Assembly (NCBI GenBank): GCA_964573725.1
Contig: CAZNLJ010000005.1
Coordinates: 97,189 to 161,188, forward strand
Direction of reading: 5' to 3'
From: UBA6168 sp964573725
GTDB lineage: Bacteria > Bacteroidota > Bacteroidia > Chitinophagales > Saprospiraceae
DNA length: 64,000 nt
This document shows positions 36,199 to 45,119 of this stretch, one piece after another (position 1 is the stretch's first letter; every line of letters starts with the position of its first letter). The position numbers were made by a program, and so were the translations under genes. The notes under the pieces are model-generated. The model was not told where the DNA came from, ran no database searches, and saw only the letters and a program-made list of their open reading frames with translations.

Positions 36199-37650
36199 TT
36201 ACCGGACCTCCGGCTTTTGGAAGTGATAATCCTTGAAGTGAAGGATATGCAGGAACTTGTTCTCCATGTAATCATAACCGTCCTGTCCTTCCCGATCCTT
36301 ATTTCCTTTGAGGGTCACTTTTTCAAAGACAAAATCACCGTGCAGACCTTGGTAGACTTCCTCGTCCAATTTCATGTAGAACCCTTTGCCCCATTTATCC
36401 ACCATGGAAGCAAAAAAGGAAGTGACATCATATCCCAGGTAGGCCTCCTCCCGGGGGAAGGTGCCGAAGCGTTCGAAATAGCGGGCATTGAAATCCTTGA
36501 TTTGCGCATCATTCCGGTCGATGAAAGCGGCGGCGGACACATGCACGTTCAGTCTTTCGTAGTATTCCAGGTCAATCTGTTCGAAATCCATCCAACGGGG
36601 CATGCCGTAGACGACGATATCCGCCCCTTCCGACTGTTGCATGATCAATTGCCGCAGCAAGGAATAAATGAAAGGTTCACTGGACCAGGAAGGGACGATG
36701 AACACGTTCTTGCTGTCTTTCCGCACGAACCTATCCACCCCGATCTGGCTGAAATCCCTGGAAACGATCAGTTCGGCCAGCGGCGGCGGCGGATCGCCCC
36801 GTTTGTCGACGGACAAGGCATTGGCAGCCTGGAAGTATGAGAGCCGCTCGATTTCTTCCGGTCGGTCCTGGACGACGAGGACGACATGCGCATCCGGGAA
36901 TTTTCTCCGTACATCCACAAGTTGGGCTTCGCAATGGCTGCGCAGGGAAGGATTCACTTGAATGTAGAAGGGGTTTTCCTGTACCATGGCGAACTGCGCC
37001 ACAAAAGGTACGACCATGGGGGTGTTGTGCTTGACTGCGAATTTCGCCAGCTGGTTCACCTGCTCCTTCCTGTAAGGACCTATGATCAGGTCTGCGGAAG
37101 CCAGTTTGGGATCTTCCATCAGCTTCGTCATCTTTTGGACGGAGTTCTCCGTATCGTTGACATGCATATTCAACCGGATGCCATCCTGTTCCAGCGATTC
37201 GTAAGCCATGCGGGCACCGCTGTAAAATTGCAGGCCCCACTTGGCCTCTGTTTCCAGCTGGGAGAGGTCATCCCGTTGGGAATAAAAAGGAAGGAGCATG
37301 AACACCTCGTACAAACCGCCGGGGCGGACCATTTCTTTCGAAGGCTCAGGGTTGGGGGGAGCGGGATCCCGTTGATTCGAGAATTTGGTCGGGGTAGTGA
37401 TGGGGGGAAACTTGTCGGCGGTCAGGCGGGTCCATTCCACGGTGTCCACCTTGCCGTATACCTGCCGGACCGTCCGCCATTCACCGGTCAAGGGATCGTA
37501 AACCCGGCTTGCGTAAACCTCATCCAGTTGTTCCGGGGAGGACAAGCCCGACCCTTTTTCCGATGCCCTGGCCGGCTGGAACCATTCGCAAGATACCAAC
37601 AGGAAAACAAGACAGCCACCCAAGTAAAATGAAAAGGTCTTTCCGAACAT
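36199..37650 (-). CDS. Lipoprotein with type I periplasmic-binding-protein fold
   Basis: About 483 residues. The lipobox is LVFLLVSC, so the protein is lipid-anchored. From about residue 115 the sequence matches a two-lobed type I binding protein, like receptor ligand-binding regions and the LpoA-type family: YEVFMLLPFYSQ, GARMAYESLEQDGIRLNMHVNDTE, ADLIIGPYRKEQVNQLAKFA, and NTPMVVPFVAQFA. No transporter genes are adjacent, so it is unlikely to be an ordinary uptake binding protein. In other Bacteroidota a similar lipoprotein follows guaA. A role in cell-wall synthesis control or ligand sensing is possible but unproven. It lies 51 bases after guaA. Confidence 0.75.
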   Translation of the reverse strand: MFGKTFSFYLGGCLVFLLVSCEWFQPARASEKGSGLSSPEQLDEVYASRVYDPLTGEWRTVRQVYGKVDTVEWTRLTADKFPPITTPTKFSNQRDPAPPNPEPSKEMVRPGGLYEVFMLLPFYSQRDDLSQLETEAKWGLQFYSGARMAYESLEQDGIRLNMHVNDTENSVQKMTKLMEDPKLASADLIIGPYRKEQVNQLAKFAVKHNTPMVVPFVAQFAMVQENPFYIQVNPSLRSHCEAQLVDVRRKFPDAHVVLVVQDRPEEIERLSYFQAANALSVDKRGDPPPPLAELIVSRDFSQIGVDRFVRKDSKNVFIVPSWSSEPFIYSLLRQLIMQQSEGADIVVYGMPRWMDFEQIDLEYYERLNVHVSAAAFIDRNDAQIKDFNARYFERFGTFPREEAYLGYDVTSFFASMVDKWGKGFYMKLDEEVYQGLHGDFVFEKVTLKGNKDREGQDGYDYMENKFLHILHFKDYHFQKPEVR

Positions 37651-37701
37651 ATCCAATTGATTTGTCTGCAGCAACATCCGGCCGTGGAGGCCGGACCACC
37701 A

Positions 37702-39243
37702 TCATTCCCATTCGATGGTGGCGGGAGGTTTGTTGCTGATATCATAAACGACGCGGTTGATTCCCCGGACATGATTGACGATTTCACTCGATACGGTCGC
37801 GAGGAAATCCAGCGGCAGCCGGCTCCACTCCGCCGTCATACCATCGACGGAATTGACGGCACGCAGGGCGACGGTCTGCTCGTACGTTCGTTCATCACCC
37901 ATGACACCGACGGAATGGATGGGCAAGAGCACGGTGGCCGCCTGCCAGACCTGGTCGTAAAGCCCATGGGAACGGAGCTGCGCGGTGAATATATGGTCGG
38001 CCTCCTGCAGGAGCCTGACTTTTTCCGGGGTAATCTCTCCCAGTATCCGGACACCGAGCCCGGGCCCCGGGAAAGGGTGCCGTTGGAGGATTTCCGCCGG
38101 GATTCCCAGGGTGGCGCCCACCTTGCGCACCTCGTCCTTGAACAGCATGCGCAAGGGCTCGACAATGCGCAGCTGGAGTATATCCGGCAATCCACCCACA
38201 TTATGGTGCGACTTGATGGTGACGGAAGGACCGTTTACGGAAACGGATTCGATCACATCCGGATAAATGGTCCCTTGCCCCAGCCAATGTACGCCGGAGA
38301 GTTTTCGGGCCTCCGCTTCGAATACCTCGATGAAGACACGTCCGATGACCTTGCGCTTGCCTTCCGGATCCGATATCCCCTGTAAAGCCCGGTAGAAACG
38401 GTCCTGGGCATCGACCCCCACCACATTCAGCCCCATTTGCCGGTAGGCATGCAGGACTTCGGTGAATTCACCTTTCCGCAACAAGCCGTTGTCCACAAAG
38501 AAACAGATGAGCTTGTCACCGATGGCCCGGTGAAGCAATTCCGCGGCGACGGTGGAATCCACCCCGCCGGACAAGCCCATGAGTACCTTGTCATTACCCA
38601 GGATAGACCGGAGCTCGTCTATCTTCTCCGCCACAAAATTCTCCGCGTTCCAGTTTCCGGTACATCCGCAGATCCCATGGACGAAATTCCGCAACAGCCG
38701 GGCCCCTTGCAGGCTATGGGTGACCTCCGGGTGGAACTGGATCCCGTAGACAGGTTCGGCAAAGACACCCGGAGCGGATTTGAAGGCGGCGACCGGAATG
38801 CTGTCCGTACCGGCCAGCCGTTCGAATTTTTCCGGCAAGGCGGTAATGGTATCACCGTGTGACATCCAGACTTGCGAGTCGGTGGAAATGCCTTCGAAGA
38901 AAGGGTCCTCCGCCCGGACGAGTTGCAGGGTAGCCTTCCCGTACTCCCTTTTTTCGGAACGTTCCACGGTGCCGCCGAATTGGTCCGCAATCAACTGGGC
39001 ACCGTAACAGATGCCCAGCACAGGTTTTGTACCGAGAATCGGACGCAGGTCCGGCCGCAAGGCATCCGGCTGCCGGACGGAGTAAGGGCTTCCGGACAGA
39101 ACGATACCCTTGACCGTCTCGTCCGGTTCGGGCACCTTGTGGTAAGGGACTATTTCGCAATACGTATCCAACTCGCGGATTCTTCGCGCTATCAGTTGCG
39201 TGTACTGCGAACCGAAATCCAGGATGAGAATCTTTTCTGTCAT
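37702..39243 (-). CDS. guaA: GMP synthase (glutamine-hydrolysing)
   Basis: A 513-residue bifunctional enzyme that converts XMP to GMP. The N-terminal glutaminase domain starts ILILDFGSQYTQLIARRIREL, with the nucleophile Cys in GICYGAQL (about residue 82) and HPEVTHS near 170. The ATP-pyrophosphatase P-loop is GLSGGVDSTVAAELLH (about 230). The C-terminal dimerisation domain ends RVVYDISNKPPATIEWE, the usual GuaA end. The frame extends upstream, but the ATG at 39243 is the conserved start. It heads a leftward unit with the lipoprotein and methylase genes. Confidence 0.98.
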   Translation of the reverse strand: MTEKILILDFGSQYTQLIARRIRELDTYCEIVPYHKVPEPDETVKGIVLSGSPYSVRQPDALRPDLRPILGTKPVLGICYGAQLIADQFGGTVERSEKREYGKATLQLVRAEDPFFEGISTDSQVWMSHGDTITALPEKFERLAGTDSIPVAAFKSAPGVFAEPVYGIQFHPEVTHSLQGARLLRNFVHGICGCTGNWNAENFVAEKIDELRSILGNDKVLMGLSGGVDSTVAAELLHRAIGDKLICFFVDNGLLRKGEFTEVLHAYRQMGLNVVGVDAQDRFYRALQGISDPEGKRKVIGRVFIEVFEAEARKLSGVHWLGQGTIYPDVIESVSVNGPSVTIKSHHNVGGLPDILQLRIVEPLRMLFKDEVRKVGATLGIPAEILQRHPFPGPGLGVRILGEITPEKVRLLQEADHIFTAQLRSHGLYDQVWQAATVLLPIHSVGVMGDERTYEQTVALRAVNSVDGMTAEWSRLPLDFLATVSSEIVNHVRGINRVVYDISNKPPATIEWE

Positions 39244-39627
39244 AGTGTCGGAATAGCTGAACCGAAATATACGGGGAAATTCATACCGGGAAGCGGAAAA
39301 TGACCACCCAATACCTCCACGACCGACGAAAGCGGCCCGCCGGGACGAAAGTCCGAAGGTTGCCACCGTTCCGGGCGCTTTCCCTGGCCTTCGGACCGGA
39401 CGGATGAAAGGAAACGCCTTACCCACGGGCAAGGTGCTGCGGAGGGTGGGACGGGCCGCTACCCGGAAACTTGCCTCGGTACCGTGCAAAACTAATAGAT
39501 TCGGCCGACAAAGGCGCCATCCGGAAGGTACAGTTTTGATAAATGCGGCCGGGACCATCCGTCGGCATTCCGGTCCGCCCCACTTTTTACGGCCGGCCGA
39601 TATCTGTCAATATTCCGCCGGCTTTGG

Positions 39628-39635
39628 TATTTTTG
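39628..39635 (+). promoter_or_regulatory. -7 promoter box for the ferredoxin gene
   Basis: TATTTTTG is an exact TAnnTTTG match. The -33 element is not clear. The predicted start near 39642 leaves about 200 bases of leader. Confidence 0.5.
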
Positions 39636-39790
39636 CCGGGCCTGGAAAAATCGCGGCCAGCGAATGGGACCCCGTATGGCGGGGCGGCATTGCCGGGCGT
39701 AATCCTTCCCGTGCCTCAAAACCTGTTGGATCGGGGTGAACCTTTTTCGGCACACTGCATTTAAAGCAGGAAAACGGCAATATGACGGTC

Positions 39791-39828
39791 GGCAGCAAGC
39801 CTGTTCCAAACAGGCACATCATGCTGCC
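39791..39828 (+). promoter_or_regulatory. Nested hairpin in the ferredoxin leader
   Basis: The outer stem GGCAGCA (39791-39797) pairs perfectly with TGCTGCC (39822-39828). Inside it, GCCTGTT (39799-39805) pairs perfectly with AACAGGC (39809-39815) around loop CCA. The two stems are separated by a one-base / six-base internal loop. The structure ends 16 bases before the ATG, where it could affect ribosome access. There is no T-run, so it is not a terminator. Confidence 0.5.
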
Positions 39829-39844
39829 ACCATAAAATGAAACC

Positions 39845-40186
39845 ATGGCTACCATACATTTCACATTCGAAGACAAGACCCTTGCGCCCAGAACCATCAC
39901 CGATGTCGAGGAGGGGCTTTCCATCCTGGAGGTTGCGGAGGAAAACGATATCCACTTGAACCACAACTGCGGCGGGGTATGTGCATGCAGCACCTGCCAT
40001 GTGTATGTCAAGGCAGGGGACGAATTCCTGGAGGAGATTTCGGATAAGGAAGAGGACTTCATCGACCGGGCCATCAATCCCCGGTTGGAGTCGCGGCTGG
40101 GCTGCCAGTGCATCCTGTTATCCGATTCCGCGGAAGTGGCCATAGAGATACCGGACCAATCCCGGATCATCGGGCATGAGCATTAA
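39845..40186 (+). CDS. fdx: [2Fe-2S] ferredoxin, adrenodoxin type
   Basis: A 113-residue electron carrier. The cluster ligands are seen in NCGGVCACSTCHVYV (Cys 42, 48 and 51; Cys 46 is extra) and in RLGCQC (Cys 87). This is the C-x5-C-x2-C-xn-C arrangement of the adrenodoxin/Isc-type ferredoxins. It probably donates electrons to iron-sulfur cluster assembly, because iscX follows 143 bases downstream. The ATG at 39845 is preceded by a structured leader. No iscS, iscU or suf genes are in the window. Confidence 0.93.
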   Translation: MATIHFTFEDKTLAPRTITDVEEGLSILEVAEENDIHLNHNCGGVCACSTCHVYVKAGDEFLEEISDKEEDFIDRAINPRLESRLGCQCILLSDSAEVAIEIPDQSRIIGHEH

Positions 40187-40329
40187 GTCCGGCCGGCCGC
40201 CAAGCATCGACAGCGCGAACACATCACACAAACAGGCATCGTGGCTAGGACAAGCGGGCCCTGCGTGGGCATCCAGCCTTCGTATACCGCCCGGACACCC
40301 TGCCAGCCTAAGAAACAAAACCAAGACGA

Positions 40330-40575
40330 ATGGCATTCGAAGCATTTGACAACCTGCCGATCCATTGGACGGACCATGAGGACATCGCCATAAAACTCTA
40401 CGAACGATTCGGGGATTCCTTTGATGAAGGGAAAATCTATCGCATCCGTTTCACCGAATTGTTGGAATGGGTGATGGAAATACCGAATTTCGCAGGAAAG
40501 CGGGAAGACTGCAGCGAGGGCCATCTGGAGCAAATCCAGGCCAAATGGGTTTATGAATGGCGCGACAACCGGTAA
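40330..40575 (+). CDS. iscX: IscX-like iron-sulfur assembly accessory protein
   Basis: An 81-residue acidic protein matching IscX. It has the WTDHEDIAIKLYERFGD start, RFTELLEWVMEIPNFAG in the middle and SEGHLEQIQAKWVYEWRDN at the end. IscX binds the IscS desulfurase and iron and acts as a regulator or iron donor in the Isc pathway. In proteobacteria iscX sits next to fdx at the end of the isc operon. Here the fdx-iscX pair is kept but the rest of the operon is absent, so the pair has been separated from, or moved away from, its usual partners. Confidence 0.9.
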   Translation: MAFEAFDNLPIHWTDHEDIAIKLYERFGDSFDEGKIYRIRFTELLEWVMEIPNFAGKREDCSEGHLEQIQAKWVYEWRDNR

Positions 40576-40679
40576 GGTCGGCCCCGAATGCCCATTGATA
40601 TTCCCGTACCTGCCGGGAGGGCGGCAGGGGCCAAGCCCCACCCCACCCTATTTGCGCAACCAACCCAACACTTCACCAC

Positions 40680-41231
40680 ATGCCACAGGCCTTGCCACCC
40701 GATGACCCGGACTCCTACCTCGAAGTCGCCTCCGGAAATGTCCTGGACCGGTTCCGGTCCATCCGGACTTTCATGTTGGACGTGGACGGGGTGCTGACGA
40801 ACAACGAAGTATTGATCACAGAAGAAGGGGCCTTGTTGCGCACCATGAACGTTCGGGACGGGTACGCCATCCAGTTGGCGCTTCGGGAGGGATACCAGGT
40901 ATTCATCATCACGGGAGGGAAATCAACAGGCGTAGCGGACCGGCTCCGGGCACTAGGCATACAGGACATCGCCTCCAACGTCCGCAACAAGCTCGGGGCG
41001 TACGAGACATACCTGGACATCTACGGCCTGGAAGAATCTGGCATCCTGTATATGGGAGACGACCTGCCGGACTACGAGGTGATGCGCCGGGTCGGATTAC
41101 CGGTCTGCCCATCGGATGCCGCACCGGAAATCCGGGCGATTTGCCCTTACATCTCACCCTTACCGGGCGGAAAGGGATGCGTCCGTGATGTGATGGAGAA
41201 GGTGTTGAAGCTGAACGGACACTGGCGATGA
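40680..41231 (+). CDS. kdsC: KDO 8-phosphate phosphatase (KdsC-like HAD)
   Basis: A 183-residue HAD phosphatase of the KdsC type, which makes KDO for lipopolysaccharide. The catalytic motif is MLDVDGVLTNNEV (nucleophile and acid/base aspartates about residues 34 and 36). Then come the small family loop RDGYAIQLA, ITGGKS, NKLGAYE with the lysine, and GDDLPDYEVM (metal-binding). The short cap-less form is typical. The stop overlaps the ubiA start (ATGA). The same order with ubiA and maf is common in this phylum. Confidence 0.92.
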   Translation: MPQALPPDDPDSYLEVASGNVLDRFRSIRTFMLDVDGVLTNNEVLITEEGALLRTMNVRDGYAIQLALREGYQVFIITGGKSTGVADRLRALGIQDIASNVRNKLGAYETYLDIYGLEESGILYMGDDLPDYEVMRRVGLPVCPSDAAPEIRAICPYISPLPGGKGCVRDVMEKVLKLNGHWR

Positions 41232-42208
41232 TGCGGTTCCCGTCTACTCCCCTGCCGACGGCCGGCCGGCCGGGACGAAGTTTCCGGGTGTGGGCGGATA
41301 TGGTACGATGGAAGAATCTGCTGATCGTCGCCGCCACGCAATACCTGATGCGGGCGGTCTTGTTGGAGCCGCTGCTCGAAAGCATCCCCTCGGTTCCGGT
41401 CCTGGATGGCATGCATTTCTTCCTATTGGTCCTGGACACCGTGCTGATCACCGCTGGCGGGTATCTTGTCAACGACCTATACGATGCCCGTGCGGATGCG
41501 CTCAACCGCCCGGACACGGTCCGGATCGGCACGGCGGTGACATCCCGGTCGGCAAGCCGTGCCTATCGCCTGGTGACAGGAGTGGGAGGCATGCTTGCAG
41601 CTTATCTGGCCTGGGTCGTCGACCGGCCGGCGTGGTTCACGTTCTATCCGATGGCCGTAGCACTCCTTTGGTTATACTCTTATCGGCTCAAGCGACTTCC
41701 GCTGGCTGGGAACCTGCTCATCGCCGTGTATTGTTCCCTTGCGGCGGCGGTTGTGTTCCTGCCGGACCATGTGCAATGGTTGTCTCACCAGACGGAGCCG
41801 GAAAGCCCGGCGGGCAGGTTCCGCGTCATCCTAGCCGTATACCTTTGGTTTTCGTTCCACATCACCCTGGTCCGGGAGCTCATCAAGGATGCGGAAGACA
41901 TGGAGGGCGACCGTGCGGTAGCGGCGAGAACCTATCCTGTGCTGTACGGATACAGGCGGACAAACGCCTTGCTGTCCGCGCTGAACGCCATACTATTGGC
42001 CGGCGTGTGTGTCTTCGCGGCCTGGCATTGGCAGGTCGGGAACCGGTGGAGTGCCGTCGGATGGGTGATGGGGATGGCCATACCCTTATTCGGGTTGGGG
42101 TATAGGATCATGCTTGCTGCCGAGAAACAACATTACAGCCGGTTGAGTACCTACACGAAAGGGCTCATGTTGGTCGGTTTACTATTGCTGTTCCTATGGA
42201 AATACTGA
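41228..42208 (+). CDS. UbiA-family membrane prenyltransferase (geranylgeranylglycerol-phosphate type)
   Basis: A 326-residue protein with about eight or nine membrane helices. The two aspartate-rich motifs of the UbiA superfamily are NDLYDARADALNRP (about residue 82) and KDAEDMEGDRAVAARTYPVLYG (about 220). The family in Bacteroidota is annotated as geranylgeranylglycerol-phosphate geranylgeranyltransferase, but the true acceptor is uncertain. Translation is coupled to kdsC through a four-base overlap (ATG at 41228 or 41231). Its 3' end overlaps the maf start by 13 bases. Confidence 0.88.
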   Translation: MMRFPSTPLPTAGRPGRSFRVWADMVRWKNLLIVAATQYLMRAVLLEPLLESIPSVPVLDGMHFFLLVLDTVLITAGGYLVNDLYDARADALNRPDTVRIGTAVTSRSASRAYRLVTGVGGMLAAYLAWVVDRPAWFTFYPMAVALLWLYSYRLKRLPLAGNLLIAVYCSLAAAVVFLPDHVQWLSHQTEPESPAGRFRVILAVYLWFSFHITLVRELIKDAEDMEGDRAVAARTYPVLYGYRRTNALLSALNAILLAGVCVFAAWHWQVGNRWSAVGWVMGMAIPLFGLGYRIMLAAEKQHYSRLSTYTKGLMLVGLLLLFLWKY

Positions 42209-42774
42209 AGAAAAAAATCGTATTGGCCTCGGGATCACCCCGCAGAAAGGCCCTGTTGGAATCTGCGGGTTTCGAGCAGGTCCAGGTCCGGTACGCGTCC
42301 GTGGACGAGACCTGGCCGGAGGGATTGGACCCGGCGGAAGTCCCGGAGTACCTGGCCTGCAAGAAAGCAGAGGCCTCCGCACACCTGTTGGAGGATGCGT
42401 CCGAAATATTGGTGGCTGCGGATTCCGTCGTGATATTGGACGGCCAGATATTCGGAAAGCCGGCGGACCGGTCGGATGCCATCGGCATGCTGCAAGCCTT
42501 GTCGGGGCGGTCGCATCAGGTCATCACGGGTGTGTGCCTGTTGACACCGGAGAAGCGGATTTCGTTCCGGGAGATCACCACCGTTCGGTTTCAGCCGATC
42601 GGACCCGACGAGATAGCTTATTATGTAGACCGGTACGAGCCGTACGACAAGGCGGGGTCGTACGGCATACAGGAATGGTTGGGCTGGTGCAAGGTATGTT
42701 CCCTGGACGGATCGTACGCGAACGTCATGGGCTTACCCGTGGAACGGTTGTACCATGAGATTGCCGGGTTGTAA
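42196..42774 (+). CDS. maf: Maf-family nucleoside triphosphate pyrophosphatase
   Basis: A 192-residue Maf/YhdE-type enzyme that hydrolyses non-canonical or excess nucleoside triphosphates (dTTP, UTP) to monophosphates. The active-site start is LASGSPRRKALLESAGF, the base is in VAADSVVILDG, and FGKPADRSDAIGMLQALSGRSHQVITGV is highly conserved. YDKAGSYGIQEW matches the C-terminal family signature. It is the third member of the kdsC-ubiA-maf run and overlaps ubiA by 13 bases. It converges on typA. Confidence 0.96.
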   Translation: MEILKKKIVLASGSPRRKALLESAGFEQVQVRYASVDETWPEGLDPAEVPEYLACKKAEASAHLLEDASEILVAADSVVILDGQIFGKPADRSDAIGMLQALSGRSHQVITGVCLLTPEKRISFREITTVRFQPIGPDEIAYYVDRYEPYDKAGSYGIQEWLGWCKVCSLDGSYANVMGLPVERLYHEIAGL

Positions 42775-42794
42775 ACTTGAGCCAGTCGGCCGGA

Positions 42795-42814
42795 AGGCCT
42801 GAACCATCAGGCCT
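42795..42814. terminator. Hairpin between convergent maf and typA
   Basis: A perfect 8-bp stem, AGGCCTGA / TCAGGCCT, with loop ACCA, overlaps the last codons and stop of typA. There is no T-run on either side, so strong termination is uncertain. Confidence 0.45.
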
Positions 42815-44630
42815 CCACCAACAGTTCGGAGGAAGATTTTCCAGCCTTTTTCCTTTCGAAATCCTTCAGGAGTATCTTGCGGATCCGAATACTCTTGGGT
42901 GTGACCTCCACATATTCATCCTCCATGATATATTCCAGCGCCTCTTCGAGGGTAAAGCGGACGGGGGGGACGAGTTTGATCTTATCGTCGGCACCGGAGG
43001 CCCGTACGTTGGTCAATTTCTTGGTCTTGGTCACATTGACCGTCAGGTCGCCCGGTCTGGTATTTTCGCCGATGACCTGACCTTCATAGATCTCCTCATT
43101 GGCTTCCACGAAAAAGCGGCCCCTTTCCTGCAGGTTGAAAATGGAGTAAGGGATCGCCTTTCCGGTTTCCATTCCGATGAGGGAGCCGTTCTGGCGTTTG
43201 GGCAAGTCGCCCTTATGCGGCTGGAAAGCCGTGAAACGATGCGTCATGATCGCTTCCCCGGCGGTGGCGGTCAGCAAGTTGCCGCGCAATCCGATGATAC
43301 CCCGGGAGGGGATTTCGAAATGAAGCACGACCCGGTCCCCTTTCGGTTCCAGGGAATTGAGGATACCTTTCCGTCGGGTCACCATATCGATGGCCGTGCC
43401 GGAGTGCGGTTCCGGCACATCGATGGTCATCTCCTCCACCGGTTCGGACAGGACGCCGTCGATTTTGCGGAGGATGACCTGGGGTTGTCCGATTTGCAAT
43501 TCGTAGCCTTCCCGGCGCATGGTTTCGATGAGGATGGAGAGGTGGAGCACACCCCGTCCGTAGACCCGCCAGGCATCGGTGGTGTTTGTTTCCTGGACGC
43601 GGAGCGCCAGGTTCTTCTCCAGTTCCTTATCGAGGCGTTCCTTGATGTGGCGGGAGGTGACGAACTTGCCTTCCTGCCCGAAAAACGGGGAATCGTTGAT
43701 GGTGAAGAGCATGCTCATGGTCGGCTCGTCGATGGAGATGGTCGGCAGCGCTTCCGGTTGGTCGGCATCGGCGACGGTATCGCCGATTTCAAAGCCTTCG
43801 ACACCTTGGATGGCGCAGATATCCCCGGCCAGCACTTCCTCCACCTTTGTTTTCGACAAGCCTTCGAACAGATAAAGCCCCCGGACCGTCTGCCGGGACA
43901 AAGTGCCGTCCCTTTTCATCAGGCAGATGGACTGTCCCGCCTTCAGGCGGCCCCGGTGCAGGCGGCCGATGGCGATACGACCGATGTAATTGGAGTAATC
44001 CAGGGAAGTGACCAGCAGTTGGGCGCCGCCCTCCTGCGAAGCGTTCGGTGGCGGGATGTGGTCGATGATGGCATCGAGCAGGGGGGTGATGTCAGGTCCG
44101 GGCGTACGCCAGTCGGAACCCATCCAACCCTGCTTGGCAGAACCGAACACGGTGGGAAAATCCAGTTGGTGTTCGGAGGCGCCCAAATTGAACATCAGGT
44201 CGAAGACGGAATCCTGCACCTCATCCGGGGTACAGTTTTCCTTGTCGACCTTATTGATGACCACAATCGGCTTCAAGCCCAGTTCCAGGGCTTTTTGAAG
44301 GACGAACCGGGTTTGCGGCATGGGGCCTTCGAAAGCATCGACCAGCAGCAGCACCCCGTCGGCCATGTTGAGGACCCGTTCCACCTCCCCGCCGAAATCG
44401 GCGTGACCGGGCGTATCGATTACGTTGATTTTTACACCTTTGTACCAGAAAGCCGCATTCTTCGCCAGGATGGTGATGCCGCGTTCCCGTTCCAGGTCAT
44501 TGTTATCCATGATCAGTTCACCTGGGGCCTCGTGTTCACCGAACAGTTTACCGGCATGCAGCATCTTGTCGACGAGGGTAGTCTTACCGTGGTCGACGTG
44601 GGCGATAATCGCAATGTTTCTCAATTCCAT
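42807..44630 (-). CDS. typA: Ribosome-associated GTPase TypA/BipA
   Basis: A 607-residue translational GTPase. Visible motifs are G1 AHVDHGKTTLVDKML, G3 DTPGHADFGGEV and G4 NKVDK in the first 140 residues, followed by EF-G-like domains and the TypA C-terminal domain (NVRASGADDKIKLVPPVRFTLEEALEYI). TypA helps 50S subunit assembly, especially in cold or stress. The length is standard and the ATG at 44630 gives the family start MELRNIAIIAHVDHG. A -7 box, TATTTTTG, lies on the same strand at 44909-44902, giving a leader of about 265 bases. Confidence 0.97.
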   Translation of the reverse strand: MELRNIAIIAHVDHGKTTLVDKMLHAGKLFGEHEAPGELIMDNNDLERERGITILAKNAAFWYKGVKINVIDTPGHADFGGEVERVLNMADGVLLLVDAFEGPMPQTRFVLQKALELGLKPIVVINKVDKENCTPDEVQDSVFDLMFNLGASEHQLDFPTVFGSAKQGWMGSDWRTPGPDITPLLDAIIDHIPPPNASQEGGAQLLVTSLDYSNYIGRIAIGRLHRGRLKAGQSICLMKRDGTLSRQTVRGLYLFEGLSKTKVEEVLAGDICAIQGVEGFEIGDTVADADQPEALPTISIDEPTMSMLFTINDSPFFGQEGKFVTSRHIKERLDKELEKNLALRVQETNTTDAWRVYGRGVLHLSILIETMRREGYELQIGQPQVILRKIDGVLSEPVEEMTIDVPEPHSGTAIDMVTRRKGILNSLEPKGDRVVLHFEIPSRGIIGLRGNLLTATAGEAIMTHRFTAFQPHKGDLPKRQNGSLIGMETGKAIPYSIFNLQERGRFFVEANEEIYEGQVIGENTRPGDLTVNVTKTKKLTNVRASGADDKIKLVPPVRFTLEEALEYIMEDEYVEVTPKSIRIRKILLKDFERKKAGKSSSELLVEA

Positions 44631-45119
44631 CGGAAAAAATTAAAGGGACAGGCGCAGCGGCCGGGAGCCTGATCGTGTGCCGTGCAACCGGGGGCGGAAG
44701 GACCGTAAAGCGGCGTCCCTGCGAAACCGGAAGGCAACAAACCTGTGCGCGTGTCGGTTTCCGGGACACAAATAAACGGGGTCTGGTCGAAACGAGACCG
44801 GACATCTTTTCTGTGAGCCGGGTGACATGCATTTGGGGGCGGAAAAAGGTCTTCGAAACGATAGGGAAAACCAGCGATTTTCGCGCTTCCCAAAAGCGGC
44901 GCAAAAATAAGAAAAATCAGACTTGCGGAACGCATGTATTTGAAAAAGAAATTCCCGGCATCCGGATTCCGTGCCCGGAATGGTGCATCGGACCAAAAAA
45001 CGAGCGGATTGCTTATTTTCGCTCCCGGTCCACACATCCCGGCAGGACGGAGCAGGAAACCTTTTGTCCAGGAACCGGTACAAGTCCCGGAAAGGTTCCC
45101 GTTTCAAAAAAAAACGACG
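44631..45119. other. Gene-free spacer between divergent typA and pullulanase
   Basis: No gene was recognised in 489 bases. It holds an exact leftward -7 box, TATTTTTG (44909-44902), for typA. A weaker rightward box, TATTTTCG (about 45015-45022), probably serves the pullulanase, with a leader of about 90 bases. Confidence 0.5.

Larger units (their letters stand above)
39244..39844. other. 601-base spacer between divergent guaA and ferredoxin genes
   Basis: No protein gene is supported here. The rightward half has a -7 box, TATTTTTG (39628-39635), which would give the ferredoxin transcript a leader of about 200 bases, and a nested hairpin (39791-39828) just before the start codon. Leftward, TATATTTC (about 39276-39269) is a weak candidate -7 box for guaA. 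The stretch 39300-39600 shows nothing specific. Confidence 0.55.

Noticed and set aside
39400..39764. Plus-strand open frames between guaA and fdx
   Set aside because: They overlap the fdx promoter region, have low-complexity Pro/Gly/Arg content and match nothing recognised.
42777..44672. A 631-codon open frame on the plus strand
   Set aside because: It lies entirely antisense to typA, whose protein is unmistakable. Long antisense frames are common in this GC-rich DNA, and the translation shows no family motif.
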